Shown here: piece by piece, positions 1 to 15,967 of the stretch
Numbering within the stretch: the stretch's first letter is position 1
How the letters are laid out: every line of letters begins with the position of its first letter
Assembly (NCBI RefSeq): GCF_036320965.1
Contig: NC_092235.1
Location: 7,239,404-7,303,403, forward strand
From: Panulirus ornatus
Lineage: Eukaryota > Arthropoda > Malacostraca > Decapoda > Palinuridae
DNA length: 64,000 nucleotides
Direction: 5' to 3'
Notes under the pieces: generated by a model
Databases searched by the model: none
Seen by the model: only the letters and a program-made list of their open reading frames with translations
Told to the model about the DNA's origin: nothing
Made by a program: the position numbers and the translations under genes

Positions 1-335
1 TGGATACATTTATGAGAGTGTGATCAAATGAACTTGTACCCATGTCTTACACCCTTGATAAAAACTTTTTTCCTTTAAGGAGCTTTTCTCCTGCACATTA
101 TATTCTTAAGACCTTTGATAAGGCATCTCTATCAACCTTAAAATATGCTTTCTCCAGATTCATAAATGCCTTATACAAATCTATCTGTTTCTATAAGTAT
201 TTCTCAAACACATGCTTTATAGCAAATACCTGATCCATACATCCTCTAACGTTTCCAAAATCACATTCCTCCTCCACAGTCTGATATTCTGTATGTGCTT
301 TCACTTTCTCAATCTCCATCTGTTCCTGAGTTAAA
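1..335 (-). mobile_element. LINE copy 0: old, diverged RT fragment (RTE-like)
   Basis: Read on the minus strand this matches the central reverse transcriptase region of the LINE copies nearby (compare about 1640-1920), but with many substitutions and small indels and no long open frame. It runs off the left edge of the window and stops where the first (TA)n begins. It is clearly older than neighbouring copy A, whose 3' tail and (TA)n abut it. Identification rests on side-by-side comparison within the window. Confidence 0.75.
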
Positions 336-346
336 ATGGAAAACAG

Positions 347-487
<141 letters not shown>

Positions 488-3163
488 ATACTTTGTCGCT
501 GTCTCCCGCGTTTGCGAGGTAGCGCAAGGAAACAGACGAAAGAAATGGCCCAACCCCCCCCCCCATACACATGTACATACATACGTCCACACACGCAGAT
601 ATACATACCTACACAGCTTTCCATGGTTTACCCCAGACGCTTCACATGCCTTGATTCAATCCACTGACAGCACGTCAACCACGGTTTACCACATCGCTCC
701 AATTCACTCTATTCCTTGCCCTCCTTTCACCCTCCTGCATGTTCAGGCCCCGATCACACAAAATCTTTTTCACTCCATCTTTCCACCTCCAATTTGGTCT
801 CCCTCTTCTCCTCGTTCCCTCCACCTCCGACACATATATCCTCTTGGTCAATCTTTCCTCACTCATTCTCTCCATGTGCCCAAACCACTTCAAAACACCC
901 TCTTCTGCTCTCTCAACCACGCTCTTTTTATTTCCACACATCTCTCTTACCCTTACGTTACTAACTCGATCAAACCACCTCACACCACACATTGTCCTCA
1001 AACATCTCATTTCCAGCACATCCATCCTCCTGCGCACAACTCTATCCATAGCCCACGCCTCGCAACCATACAACATTGTTGGAACCACTATTCCTTCAAA
1101 CATACCCATTTTTGCTTTCCGAGATAATGTTCTCGACTTCCACACATTCTTCAAGGCCCCCAGAATTTTCGCCCCCTCCCCCACCCTATGATCCACTTCC
1201 GCTTCCATGGTTCCATCCGCTGCCAGATCCACTCCCAGATATCTAAAACACTTCACTTCCTCCAGTTTTTCTCCATTCAAACTCACCTCCCAATTGACTT
1301 GACCCTCAACCCTACTGTACCTAATAACCTTGCTCTTATTCACATTTACTCTTAACTTTCTTCTTCCACACACTTTACCAAACTCAGTCACCAGCTTCTG
1401 CAGTTTCTCACATGAATCAGCCACCAGCGCTGTATCATCAGCGAACAACAACTGACTCACTTCCCAAGCTCTCTCATCCCCAACAGACTTCATACTTGCC
1501 CCTCTTTCCAAAACTCTTGCATTTACCTCCCTAACAACCCCATCCATAAACAAATTAAACAACCATGGAGACATCACACACCCCTGCCGCAAACCTACAT
1601 TCACTGAGAACCAATCACTTTCCTCTCTTCCTACACGTACACATGCCTTACATCCTCGATAAAAACTTTTCACTGCTTCTAACAACTTTCCTCCCACACC
1701 ATATATTCTTAATACCTTCCACAGAGCATCTCTATCAACTCTATCATATGCCTTCTCCAGATCCATAAATGCTACATACAAATCCATTTGCTTTTCTAAG
1801 TATTTCTCACATACATTCTTCAAAGCAAACACCTGATCCACACATCCTCTACCACTTCTGAAACCACACTGCTCTTCCCCAATCTGATGCTCTGTACATG
1901 CCCTCACCCTCTCAATCAATACCCTCCCATATAATTTACCAGGAATACTCAACAAACTTATACCTCTGTAATTTGAGCACTCACTCTTATCCCCTTTGCC
2001 TTTGTACAATGGCACTATGCACGCATTCCGCCAATCCTCAGGCACCTCACCATGAGTCATACATACATTAAATAACCTTACCAACCAGTCAACAATACAG
2101 TCACCCCCTTTTTTAATAAATTCCACTGCAATACCATCCAAACCTGCTGCCTTGCCGGCTTTCATCTTCCGCAAAGCTTTCACTACCTCTTCTCTGTTTA
2201 CCAAATCATTTTCCCTAACCCTCTCACTTTGCACACCACCTCGACCAAAACACCCTATATCTGCCACTCTATCATCAAACACATTCAACAAACCTTCAAA
2301 ATACTCACTCCATCTCCTTCTCACATCACCACTACTTGTTATCACCTCCCCATTTGCGCCCTTCACTGAAGTTCCCATTTGCTCCCTTGTCTTACGCACT
2401 TTATTTATCTCCTTCCAGAACATCTTTTTATTCTCCCTAAAATTTAATGATACTCTCTCACCCCAACTCTCATTTGCCCTTTTTTTCACCTCTTGCTCCT
2501 TTCTCTTCACCTCCTGTCTCTTTCTTTTATACATCTCCCACTCCATTGCATTTTTTCCCTGCAAAAATCGTCCAAAAGCCTCTCTCTTCTCTTTCACTAA
2601 TACTCTTACTTCTTCATCCCACCACTTACTACCCTTTCTAATCAACCCACCTCCCACTCTTCTCATGCCACAAGCATCTTTTGCGCAATCCATCACTGAT
2701 TCCCTAAATACATCCCATTCCTCCCCCACTCCCCTTGCTTCCATTGTTCTCACCTTTTTCCATTCTGTACTCAGTCTCTCCTGGTACTTCCTCACACAGG
2801 TCTCCTTCTCAAGCTCACTTACTCTCGCCACCCTCTTCACCCCAACATTCACTCTTCTTTTCTGAAAACCCATACAAATCTTCACCTTAGCCTCCACAAG
2901 ATAATGATCAGACATCCCTCCAGTTGCACCTCTCAGCACATTAACATCCAAAAGTCTCTCTTTCGCACTCCTGTCAATTAACACGTAATCCAATAACGCT
3001 CTCTGGCCATCTCTCCTACTTACATAAGTATACTTATGTATATCTCTCTTTTTAAACCAGGTATTCCCAATCATCAGTCCTTTTTCAGCACATAAATCTA
3101 CAAGCTCTTCACCATTTCCATTTACAACACTGAACACCCCATGTATACCAAGTATTCCCTCAA
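488..3163 (-). mobile_element. LINE copy A: 5'-truncated RTE-like non-LTR retrotransposon
   Basis: This copy carries an uninterrupted endonuclease-reverse transcriptase frame (675-3137) and a short 3' UTR (488-674) ending in the tail core shared with the other copies. The 5' end is lost: homology to copy B stops at about 3163, where (TA)n starts, so the first part of the endonuclease is absent. The (TA)n at both ends fits insertion into, or priming from, a TA repeat. It lies head to head with copy B. Its intact frame suggests recent insertion. Assignment to the RTE/BovB-like group is by motif style, so the exact clade is unsure. Confidence 0.9.
675..3137 (-). CDS. Endonuclease/reverse transcriptase ORF of LINE copy A (5' truncated)
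   Basis: An 820-residue open frame with the C-terminal part of an APE-type endonuclease ([12 protein letters not shown], carrying the catalytic SDH), a reverse transcriptase and a C-terminal GRPNWRW-type motif. RT landmarks visible: [39 protein letters not shown] (first catalytic Asp), [13 protein letters not shown] and [12 protein letters not shown] (catalytic Asp pair). The product would nick target DNA and copy element RNA by target-primed reverse transcription. The first Met is not the native start, because copy B shows more endonuclease upstream. No in-frame stop is seen, but the missing N-terminus probably makes the copy non-autonomous. Confidence 0.9.
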   Translation of the reverse strand: MFSVVNGNGEELVDLCAEKGLMIGNTWFKKRDIHKYTYVSRRDGQRALLDYVLIDRSAKERLLDVNVLRGATGGMSDHYLVEAKVKICMGFQKRRVNVGVKRVARVSELEKETCVRKYQERLSTEWKKVRTMEARGVGEEWDVFRESVMDCAKDACGMRRVGGGLIRKGSKWWDEEVRVLVKEKREAFGRFLQGKNAMEWEMYKRKRQEVKRKEQEVKKRANESWGERVSLNFRENKKMFWKEINKVRKTREQMGTSVKGANGEVITSSGDVRRRWSEYFEGLLNVFDDRVADIGCFGRGGVQSERVRENDLVNREEVVKALRKMKAGKAAGLDGIAVEFIKKGGDCIVDWLVRLFNVCMTHGEVPEDWRNACIVPLYKGKGDKSECSNYRGISLLSIPGKLYGRVLIERVRACTEHQIGEEQCGFRSGRGCVDQVFALKNVCEKYLEKQMDLYVAFMDLEKAYDRVDRDALWKVLRIYGVGGKLLEAVKSFYRGCKACVRVGREESDWFSVNVGLRQGCVMSPWLFNLFMDGVVREVNARVLERGASMKSVGDERAWEVSQLLFADDTALVADSCEKLQKLVTEFGKVCGRRKLRVNVNKSKVIRYSRVEGQVNWEVSLNGEKLEEVKCFRYLGVDLAADGTMEAEVDHRVGEGAKILGALKNVWKSRTLSRKAKMGMFEGIVVPTMLYGCEAWAMDRVVRRRMDVLEMRCLRTMCGVRWFDRVSNVRVREMCGNKKSVVERAEEGVLKWFGHMERMSEERLTKRIYVSEVEGTRRRGRPNWRWKDGVKKILCDRGLNMQEGERRARNRVNWSDVVNRG

Positions 3164-6750
<3,587 letters not shown>

Positions 6751-6832
<82 letters not shown>
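6751..6832. repeat. (AT)n tail of LINE copy B
   Basis: About 40 AT units after an A-rich stretch at the 3' end of LINE copy B. They are followed at once by a Penelope-like terminal sequence. Confidence 0.95.
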
Positions 6833-6835
<3 letters not shown>

Positions 6836-6925
6836 TCCACGGGGAAAAGCAACATGATAAGCTCTCATATGCACTTTTGTGAAACAATCACATCATCACA
6901 TATTACAATCATATAATAAAGAGGG
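6832..6925 (-). mobile_element. Penelope-like element 3' terminal fragment
   Basis: Begins TGAGTCCACGGGGAAAA and continues with a diverged version of the sequence found at 8635-8720 and 42773-42860, where it is the end of a Penelope-like element. Only about 90 bases remain. It abuts (AT)n, as the 42.7-kb copy does. Confidence 0.55.
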
Positions 6926-7001
6926 TAATGTCGGACTATGAAAGAGAAATTATTATGAAAAAAATAGTTGATTGAAGGTAGCTAATCAGATATTCATTTG
7001 A

Positions 7002-7101
7002 NNNNNNNNNNNNNNNNNNNNNNNNNNNNNNNNNNNNNNNNNNNNNNNNNNNNNNNNNNNNNNNNNNNNNNNNNNNNNNNNNNNNNNNNNNNNNNNNNNN
7101 N
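7002..7101. other. Assembly gap (100 N)
   Basis: Exactly 100 N, a conventional placeholder for a gap of unknown size. Distances and orientation across it should not be trusted. Confidence 0.98.
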
Positions 7102-7790
7102 CAATTTAAACCCCTCAACCCTGCTTCTTCCCCAAGACCAGCCCCTCTCTCATCTTACCAATATCGTTTTCATTCCAAGCTTTTCTCACGTCCAGCCTCG
7201 CTCTCATCACCAGCCTTTCTCTTTCCTGTCAAGTCTCACATTCAACCTAAGTCTTGCTCGGGTTTGTCCAGCCTCTCTCAAACAAACCTTTCTGCCACAC
7301 TCACCCTCACTCTCCTCCCACGCCTCTCTTGCCTCCACCTTTTCTCATCCCAAGCTTCTCTCTACTTCACTACTTTTTCTCACATTCCAAGTATATCTCT
7401 CATGTCCAGCCTCGCTTATGAGAGATCTCTCTTTTACAACTTCAGTCCCCTCCCTAAACTCTGGTGTCCACATCTCCCATCCCAAGCCTCTCTCGTCATG
7501 ATCAGCCTCTCTCATCACAAACTTTTTTCCCATTCAAAGGTTTACAGTTCCTCCCTCCCAAGCCTCTCTTTATAACCTCACCCAACCCAAGCCTCTCTCT
7601 CCTTCAAAGCCTCACTCTCCTGCCAAGCCTCTCTCTCATTCCCAGCCTCTCTCATCCTAAGCCTCTCTCTCTCCTTCAAAGCCTCACTCTCCGGCCAAAC
7701 ATCTTGTATTCAGCCTCTCTCATCCCGAGCCTTTCTCTCCTACAAAGCCTCACTATCATCCCAGGCCTGCCTCTCCCTCCCTCTACACCA
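7102..7790. repeat. Degenerate pyrimidine-rich tandem repeat
   Basis: Variations on a short unit containing AGCCTCTCTC and CATCCCAAG are repeated with much drift. Reading frames through it are Ser/Leu/Pro-rich and carry no domain. I see no gene here. Confidence 0.7.
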
Positions 7791-7850
7791 GCGGTATTTC
7801 AACATTTTCAGTGTTGCAGGTCCACATGAATTTGGGGAAGAATTAGAGAA
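7789..7850 (+). mobile_element. Possible hAT-like terminal inverted repeat end
   Basis: The motif CAGCGGTATTTCAACATTTT followed by a GCAGGTCCAC-type stretch resembles the usual CAGCGGTTCTCAAC-type ends of hAT transposons. No transposase or partner terminal repeat was recognised nearby, so this would be an isolated end. Confidence 0.35.
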
Positions 7851-7897
7851 ATTATGGAACTCTTTATAATGTGTCCCATTTTCTCAATGTTGCTTGA

Positions 7898-8182
7898 AAT
7901 CTTACAATTGCACGTGCCGGGCTACCACAATAACCGCCACCTGATTGCCACTCTCCTGGAGGAGGAGGAAGAAGCCGATGTTGTGATAGTAAACATCACA
8001 TGATGCATCACTAATGGTCATAACATCAAACATTATGGCTACACATCCCGACAATCACCAGACTGTGTGTGGCACAGCACGAAGGACGGAGTCGCCCGCC
8101 AGTCTTGTACGAAGCACAATACAATATCTCACTACTTCCTGCCGCTTTCAATACTTTCTATCAGTCAAGATACTCACACTAC
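7898..8182 (+). mobile_element. Jockey-like endonuclease fragment (second copy)
   Basis: Translated in broken frames it reads GYHNNRHLIATLLEEEEEAD, then VVIVNIT, then a GYTSRQS-like stretch. This parallels the start of ORF2 of the large Jockey-like element at about 26055-26320 (SYHNGRHLIAPRLEGKRPDV). It holds only the first part of the endonuclease domain and has frameshifts. It is a dead fragment of the same family or a sister family. Confidence 0.7.
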
Positions 8183-8332
8183 GTACGTACGTACGTACAC
8201 CGTTCTATTATCCTTTGTACATCTTCACAACTGGCGTTTTGGACCTTATCTGAATGAGTCACATCAAATGGTTATCAAGAACACAGAACACATAACACTT
8301 GTCCACTGTCTTTGGCTTTCATACTCTATCTT

Positions 8333-8536
8333 TCATATTTGTTTGCCATTTCCCGCAAGAACAAGGTAGCGTCAGCAATGAGTGAATGAATCCTAGAGGG
8401 AAACTTAGCTGGGCTCCTTCCTCTGTTCCTTCATTTGGAAAGTAATACAAATGGGGAAGATTTCCAACCCACCCAGTTCTCAACCCACAGTCGCCTTCCA
8501 CGACATGCAGGAGATACGTATGCAGACAAATAGACA

Positions 8537-8540
<4 letters not shown>
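8333..8540 (-). mobile_element. SINE copy S6 (diverged)
   Basis: On the plus strand it reads GCCATTTCCCGC, then AAGGTAGCG, then CCTCTGTTCCTTC, then GTCGCCTTCCACGACATGCA, the same order of blocks as SINE S2 at 22256-22511. The sequence has drifted more than S1-S4, so this is an older insertion of the family. A (CA)n run follows at about 8540-8567. Confidence 0.65.
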
Positions 8541-8570
<30 letters not shown>

Positions 8571-8624
8571 GTAGCGCCGAGAATGGATAAAGGCAAGCAA
8601 GGTATGAATATGTACATGTGCATA

Positions 8625-9235
8625 TATATTCCTATGAGTCCACGGGGAAAATGAAACACGATAAGTTCCCAAGTGCACTTTCGTGTAATAATCACATCAT
8701 CAGGGGAGACACAAGAGAGAAATATAACAGTCAGTTGATATACATCGAAGAGACGTAGCTAGGACGCCATTTGGTAAACATGTGATTGTCCAAGACAGAC
8801 AACGAGCTTATCATAAACTTATCATTTTACAAATTCTATCAACAATAAAGTTATCTAATTTGTATAGACCATCACTAATATTAAGATTAAAATTCTTTGT
8901 GTATTTGATAAAAGAAGATTCAATGATATTTCTCGTGGTAATAGAGTTAGAGTTAATAACTGAGATGGCGTTACTCTAGTCAATACAATGACCATAGTTT
9001 TTAACGTGATTAAACAAGGCATTTGATTCTTGTCCCGTTCTTATACTATATTTATGTTGCTTAAGTCTAACAGAAAGATCCTTACCAGTCTGCCCAACAT
9101 AAAATTCATCACAATTTCCACATGGCACTTTATAGATGCATCCAAGAGAATTTTCTGGTTAATTCCTGATTAATATATTCTGTATAGTATTATTGTTGCA
9201 GAAGGCAACATTTAAGGCAACATTTAAGATGCGGC
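8625..9235 (-). mobile_element. Penelope-like retroelement remnant with GIY-YIG endonuclease
   Basis: Conceptual translation of the minus strand gives a GIY-YIG nuclease core: LGCIYKVPCGNCDEFYVGQT, a KDLSVRLKQHK-like stretch, then ALFNHVKNYGHCIDWSNA. In Penelope-like elements this domain follows the reverse transcriptase and acts as the integration endonuclease. The RT part is absent. The region below about 8790 is a terminal non-coding tail shared with 6832-6925 and 42770-43116. The frame has stops and is inactive. Confidence 0.75.
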
Positions 9236-10110
9236 CCATCATCTAGGGCCGAAAGCAACTCAACATTCGCCCCCAGCTAGATAGTGGCACGTACCAGGAA
9301 TCACTTAATTAACTAAAGTAATACAACAACAACAACAACAAAGACAACAATAAGAAAAATCAATGCGTCCAAAAATCTTTAACAAAACAAAATTGTGCAC
9401 ATTTGTATAAAATAACAAAAAGAAAAACATTTCTATGTAATAGAATTGTACACATTGGTATAGAATAACAAGAAGAAAAACATTGCCAAATTACAAAAAA
9501 ATATCTATATATGTTACAGAAACACAACATAGTAATAAAATCAATAACAAAAATACTTATCTAAATAAAGACAGGAAACAGTAGATACAGAACATGTTTT
9601 GTTATATAACAAAGAATTCTCGAAACAATGCACATCAAACACAAGAAGAAATTCTTAACGAAGACAAAATAAAACAATTTAGAAAGATGCACATTAACAA
9701 CCCAGTCTGCAATTCAGTGAAATTCTCTGTTTCTTTTTCAACAGAGGAACATGGTACATTACATAGAGGCAGCCAGTACGATGGTGTTGGGAATGGCTTG
9801 GTAAACACCATTACTGCCTACCTGTGGTCGCTCCCTTCTGCATTACCACATGAAAATGGCCCAAGGTCATCCTCAACACTGCTCATCTGATTTAGTTCAA
9901 ATACAAACTATAAATCACTATACTACAGCTACAGCAAAGAAACTAAACTCACTACAAAACTATTAACTATAGAATACAAACGAAAGAACATTACAAACAC
10001 GGAAAGTATTGAAAACACACACACAGCGGAGCAAAGCCATCTTGCAATTAACTTTTAAATCAAAATGTCAGTGTTGATGTAGTGACGTCACAACGAGGCC
10101 GCCAGTAAAA
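9236..10110. other. AT-rich intergenic stretch, no gene recognised
   Basis: A-rich sequence with an (ACA)n run near 9325-9350 and two partly similar 60-base stretches (about 9390-9500, both carrying ACATTTGTATA or ACATTGGTATA plus AGAAAAACAT). The 98-residue frame at 9594-9890 shows no recognisable domain. Confidence 0.5.
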
Positions 10111-10114
10111 CCAG

Positions 10115-10506
10115 GCGATTAGAAAACTCGTTCTTGTGTGACGCACAACTTTGCCACGATACCTCCGCTTTACCTCAACCAATTAGAAAACTCGTTCTTG
10201 TGTGACACACAACTTTGCCACGATACCTCCGCTCTACCTCAACCAATTAGAAAACTCGTTCTTGTGTGACACACAACTTTGCCACGATACCTCCACTCTA
10301 CCTCAACCAATTAGAAAACTCGTTCTTGTGTGACACACAACTTTGCCACGATACCTCCGCTCTACCTCAACCAATTAGAAAACTCGTTCTTGTGTGACGC
10401 ACAACTTTGCCACGATACCTCCGCTCTACCTCAACCAATTAGAAAACTCGTTCTTGTGTGACACACAACTTTGCCACGATACCTCCGCTCTACCTCAACC
10501 AATTTC
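10115..10506. repeat. 64-bp tandem repeat, about six copies
   Basis: The unit begins CCAATTAGAAAACTCGTTCT and contains GACACACAACTTTGCCACG. Unit starts fall at 10179, 10243 and every 64 bases after. Copies are nearly identical, so the array is young. Each unit carries CCAAT and AATTAG; this may be coincidental. Confidence 0.92.
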
Positions 10507-10585
10507 CTGGAAATTTTCGGAAGAAGCATATATTTTGTATTACATATGATTGTTAAATTATCGAAATGCGTTGCATATACCCTTT

Positions 10586-10785
<200 letters not shown>

Positions 10786-10988
10786 TGCACAACCATATTG
10801 CCTCCATATTTACTGAGACTCACAACAGTGATACGCCTTACTTGTATATGGTTCATTCAGACCAGACCAGCTTAGCCCACCTGGACAGACGTGAGATGAG
10901 ACGCGGAACATGACGGTAACATTACCATGTCACGACAGCCACCGACCCACCGGTGCACCACGGATCAGGCGATGCAGAGACGGGCAGC

Positions 10989-11297
10989 ATGATGACGACC
11001 CTGGCTGCACCTGGACACTGGGGACGTGTAGCATGATGACGACCCTGGCTGCACCTGGACACTGGGGACGTCCAACATGATGACGACCCTGGCTGCACCT
11101 GGACACTGGGGACGTCCAACATGATGACGACCCTGGCTGCACCTGGACACTGGGGACGTCCAACATGATGACGACCCTGGCTGCACCTGGACACTGGGGA
11201 CGTCCAACATGATGACGACCCTGGCTGCACCTGGACACTGGGGACGTCCAACATGATGACGACCCTGGCTGCACCTGGACACTGGGGACGTCCAACA
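10989..11297. repeat. 44-bp tandem repeat, about seven copies
   Basis: The unit begins ATGATGACGACCCTGGCTGC and includes GACACTGGGGACGTCC. Starts at 10989, 11033, 11077 and every 44 bases. Because 44 is not a multiple of three, all three frames show a repeated pseudo-protein; none is a gene. Confidence 0.92.
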
Positions 11298-11299
11298 GC

Positions 11300-13800
11300 A
11301 GCAGATGATAATGTGGACGAGTCTGCCTCCGCTCGTCAATCACCACCTTACGCTGAAGCCTCATAATGACTGGATGGAGGAAGGTAAGGCGATACACCGT
11401 CTGTTTACACTTCATGTTTCTCTCGGTTATAAAACTAAAACAAGAAAATATTACTACGTTTTAGTATTTGTATTGTATGACTACAGTTAACCCTTGTGTT
11501 AGTAATACAGTGGCCGGAGCGGCTACTGTGACATTGATGTAATATCCATTTGATAAATCTCTATCTAAATATGACCTTCAGTCATAAAGACTGCACCACA
11601 AACCTTTCATTGCCTTGAAATTTTAAGAGAATCAATGTTAACTTTTGTATGTTTTATATATGATCCAGTGACTTTAACTCCAGCCACCGTTGTAGACAGT
11701 CATATCCCTGATATGTGGACACCTGGAACGTTGTAGATAATTTATCATGAAGGTCCCAGTACTGTGTCCACGCCACACCCACCCCAACAAAGGGCACCTG
11801 TGGACGACGATGACGAAGGGAGACTTTTCAAGCAAACCTCATCATAAGTTTACAAGGACGATCTCTTTTGTGTTTTCTCTCATCCACTAAGGAATATTTG
11901 TCAAGCGTTTGATGTGTCCACAACTGTTTTATACCTTCGGAGTTATATTTCTTCCTCTTGTGTATCACTAACATTGACTCTCGGGTCGCCTGAGTTTCAC
12001 TACAACGAAATTCGCAGACGTTACTAAAGGTGAGACGTAAGACCACGTCAAGTACTCAACAGATGCGACAACTTGACATAACTATCGTAAAATGGTACAT
12101 TGGATTGTGTTTCCTGCTTGTTTAATTCTTGTTTTGTTTGCATTAACATTTGTCTATTGATTTATAGATTATGGCTGGAGGTAACCATTGTCAACTCTTC
12201 ATAATTAATGATGATCTGTGGTAGGTTTACTCCCTACACCCATCATCCTTCTTGGTTCCAAATCTATTTCAGGCCACCCAGACCACTGGTGCCTTGTGGA
12301 TGTACCAATGTGACCCTATGTTCGTACAATTGTTCTTAAGCCCGTTTCTTAGGCAGTGTCACCTCTGTGTTTTGTGAAAATTGTCTCCTTACCAGCGAGT
12401 ATTGTAAGAAAATGGTTTAACAGTCTATCTTGCAACTGCATCAGCTACTGCAGATAATCAGAAAGTGTAAACATTCAGCGGTTCATGAATGCCAAGCGGT
12501 TGTTCAAGCCAGGCAAAATGTGTGGATGACCTTGACGGAGTTAGCAATGTGTTGATGAAGTTATGGCCAGTGATGTGGCGAGGGAGGGTCTGGGCAGGCA
12601 GGACACGATTGAGTGATGTTTCGTATCGTCAAGCCTCATTCCTTCCCTTGTCTATGTTTTACTTTTGATGACATTCATAGAGAATGCAGCTAAGGAGTTA
12701 CGTTTTCTATACACAACATAGATGCTATTCGTTTTTACAAAATCGTAGTTTACTTGCAAACGGTAAAATCACTCATATGTAGCTTTGCCAGGTTTCCTCC
12801 TAAATTTGTTCTCCATATTAGATTCATCATATGTCAACGTAACAACTTAACAAAGAGATGGTCACGAAGTGCAAAGATGATGAAAGGCTTTGATAATCTC
12901 GATCTAACAAATTCCCTAAGGCTAGATCTTCTGATCTAAGTCGTATTAATGGATGCAGTCTGGTGGGAAAACATTCTACCTTCACTGAGGCCAAGTGTTA
13001 TTTGCTCAACCTAATTGTTAACATACAGACTGATGATTCCCCTGCAACTTCCATGGTATACACACTGACCAACTTGGCAAGTGGTACACCGAGTACAACG
13101 CCACACCTCCTGACTCCTTCCCAACCCACATGATGAAGGTCATGGACAACTTGTATGACCGCTACCTAACATTACCTGGACCCAAGATGACATTAAAAAT
13201 TATTGATAAATTCTATCTTGTTTGAGAGAACAAAATCTTTAATACTAAAGAATGATGGAAAGAAAGAGCAAGATAATATCTTGGGGGATAAAGTGTGTCG
13301 ATCACCACAGACAAAATTGAGGATACAACATAGAATAGAGAATTTGTATATGATGATGCTCTTGCTTCCTCTGACGTCCACATGTTATCCACATAAACAC
13401 AGTACTTTACTACAGTACATACAGTAATATCAGTCGTAACAACACTATGTATGTAGTCGTGATTACCGTAACATATGAGTGGCAAGATTGGATGACGTAA
13501 CGTAACAATATCAGACTTCATCATTCTCAATAGTTTAGGTGGATCATGTAATATTTGGCGTTGCTTCATGTTTTATCAGATGATAAAATGATGGCTGGCC
13601 TAATGACCTTCACAAGTCAGTGGTCATTAAATCCCACACAGCAACCAACCACTCAGGATGACCAGGAGGGAGCCACCTGGTGCAGACCAAGTGTACCAGC
13701 CTGGTGGAGAGGATCAACTGCTCCACCTCAGGATAAGAGCTGCTCAAGTTCTGTAGTGAGGGACACTCCAAGTGGCATGTGAAACTACCAGTCTTAGTTA
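11300..13800. other. Mostly anonymous sequence; one coding-like stretch at 13037-13224
   Basis: I see no complete gene. Between about 13037 and 13224 (plus) one frame stays open for about 60 codons with a natural-looking composition (GKWYTEYNATPPDSF, then MDNLYDRYLTLPGPK) before a TGA. It lacks an obvious start and could be an exon or relic. I do not recognise the family. Confidence 0.35.
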
Positions 13801-13814
13801 TAAACTACCACCCG

Positions 13815-13985
13815 GCTGGCCGGTGGGTGGCTGTGGCCAACATGAACCCAGGGGCTACACACACACACACACACACACACCGCCCACTGACCTGACCACC
13901 GGCCGGTGGGTGGCTGTGGCCAACATGAACCCAGGGGCTACACACACACACACACACACACACCGCCCACTGACCTGACCACCAC
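13815..13985. repeat. Two-copy duplication carrying (CA)n
   Basis: A segment containing GGCCGGTGGGTGGCTGTGGC, CAACATGAACCCAGGGGCTA, a (CA)n run and CCGCCCACTGACCTGACCAC occurs twice in tandem (about 13820-13900 and 13901-13980). The copies are almost identical. Confidence 0.8.
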
Positions 13986-13999
13986 CACTGTGACCTGAC

Positions 14000-14570
14000 C
14001 ACGTGTGGCATGTAGCTCATCCTTGGAGAACATTAATCAAATACCTAGACAGAATTTTTATGTTACATAAAAGACATTTCTTGATAGTAAACATAAGAAA
14101 TGATGACGAAAGGTAAGAGACGGTATTAGAGGTAAATATTTTGTTAAAATATGAAATACTCTTCCTCAAACTAGCTCCCTGTACTGTATTTTATTTTACA
14201 TACCCAGAGGAAAATATATTCTGTGGTTAATCAATATAAATGTTCATGTTTAACAGGTTTTCTATTTCTGATAGTATTTCACTGATTCAGGTTTAAGGAC
14301 CTTGGTCCTGAACAACCATTATAATGCAACACAATACATATTTACCATAAATAAATCATTTATCACAATAACCATTATTTTTGTACCAGATTCTTTAAGT
14401 CCTCAATCACGTTTGTTAATATATAAGGAATTTTTCCGCCACATTTCAATACATAACATATATCTACACGTGTGTAAATATATGTATATGTTTTTATAAA
14501 TTTTTCTTTGGCTTTTATAATCAAGGTGTAAGATATCCGTCTGTAGAAAATACTAGATAATATTATAGGT

Positions 14571-14606
<36 letters not shown>

Positions 14607-15960
14607 TGCACACAGGAGTGAAAACATATTTTACACTTACAAGGTTAAAAGACGGGGCAACGTGAGTGTACAAATCCTTCCTCAAAAGACTCACGTGATA
14701 ATGATTAAAGTAGTATACACACACACACACACACAGACACACACACACACACACACAAAAAAAAAAAAACACACACACACGCAAAAACACACACACACAC
14801 ACACACAGAGCGGCGATTTTCAATTTTGATGTAGATTGATTTCCTATCTTATTTTCGTCTACGGAATTCTACATCTTCAGTTCAGCATACCATTGTGGTA
14901 ATGAAGGGAAAGTCACCACATTCATAAGCCGAGTGCACGTAGCTTATCCCACCTCGTTAGAGAGAAAACTTACCTGTATTTGAATTAATGAACGGGAACA
15001 GAGAAGACAAAATTTTAATACACATTTATTTTACAACTATATGATTTATATCATATACATTACCACATTTCCTGCACTTTCCATCACAAATTCGCTGAGG
15101 TCATAACCTTGTACTTACCATTACCTTACAACCTTAAGGATGGTGGTCTACAACACCTCTAGATTGATGGAGAAAACGAAAAGTTTCGTTTTACTATTAA
15201 GACCACAGAAATGCGGTAATTCCACTTCACTACCTCTAACTACTAGTTATTTTACTTGTTGATTTTCACGGCTAAGATTTTCATCCTCTGAGCGAAGCCA
15301 TACAATAATCGTCCTTATCTACTCTGAGCATTGGATAGCCTCCTGATGATCAAGGTTGCTGTTTTGGTTGTCCGTTTCCCTTGTTACTGGTGCGCCTCAC
15401 TGCACACCTTACATGAGAGCCTTCCACAGTATTAGGGACAGCTGCTGGGCCTCACTGTAGCTACTTCTGGGACGGTTGCCAATCTTCCTCGTATTCCCTC
15501 ATGACCACAGCGCCAAACCGACTCCCGCCATCAGGCCGAGACGTACAAACATTTCTGACAAAATTGAGACAACCGCTTTGGCGTCAGTTTTGACACCAAG
15601 TGAATTTATACGACAATTACGTTCAAGATGCTTGGTTTTTCGTTCATGGATTGAACAGAAGCAACCAACGATGGTTGCTACTGCCCAATCCATGAAGTCC
15701 CCCCCACCACGGAAAGGTAACCAAGCTTCGGGGGGGATGGGTGTTTACCCTGACGTCAACGGAGAAACTCAATATTAGTGCAGAGATCTTTTCCTCGGTA
15801 AAGAAAGTGTAGCCGGACTCCGCCCTCATGAGGTTGCTGCACGACGGCAAAGATCACCCTTTGGTAGGCTGTGCTATAGGCAGCACAGCTCCGTCAAAGA
15901 TCTCACTCCATAAGTGAACTTATATAGATTCCTTTTTTAATATTTTGTCTTGTCTATAAG
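14000..15960. other. Anonymous region with (GT)n and (CA)n arrays
   Basis: (GT)n at 14572-14604 and (CA)n at 14717-14808 lie about 110 bases apart and are complementary. The rest is AT-rich without a recognisable gene. Short frames at 15476-15850 on both strands show no domain. Confidence 0.5.
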
Positions 15961-15967
15961 GAACTCA

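Noticed and set aside
2152..2865. 237-residue plus-strand frame rich in Ser/Phe/Pro/Thr, with similar frames opposite every LINE copy
   Set aside because: These are antisense shadows of the LINE ORF; the sense frame carries recognisable endonuclease and RT motifs.
7002..7101. Frames spanning the N block
   Set aside because: The residues are unknown; the block is an assembly gap.
14563..14829. Cys/Val and Thr/His-rich frames
   Set aside because: Translations of (GT)n and (CA)n.
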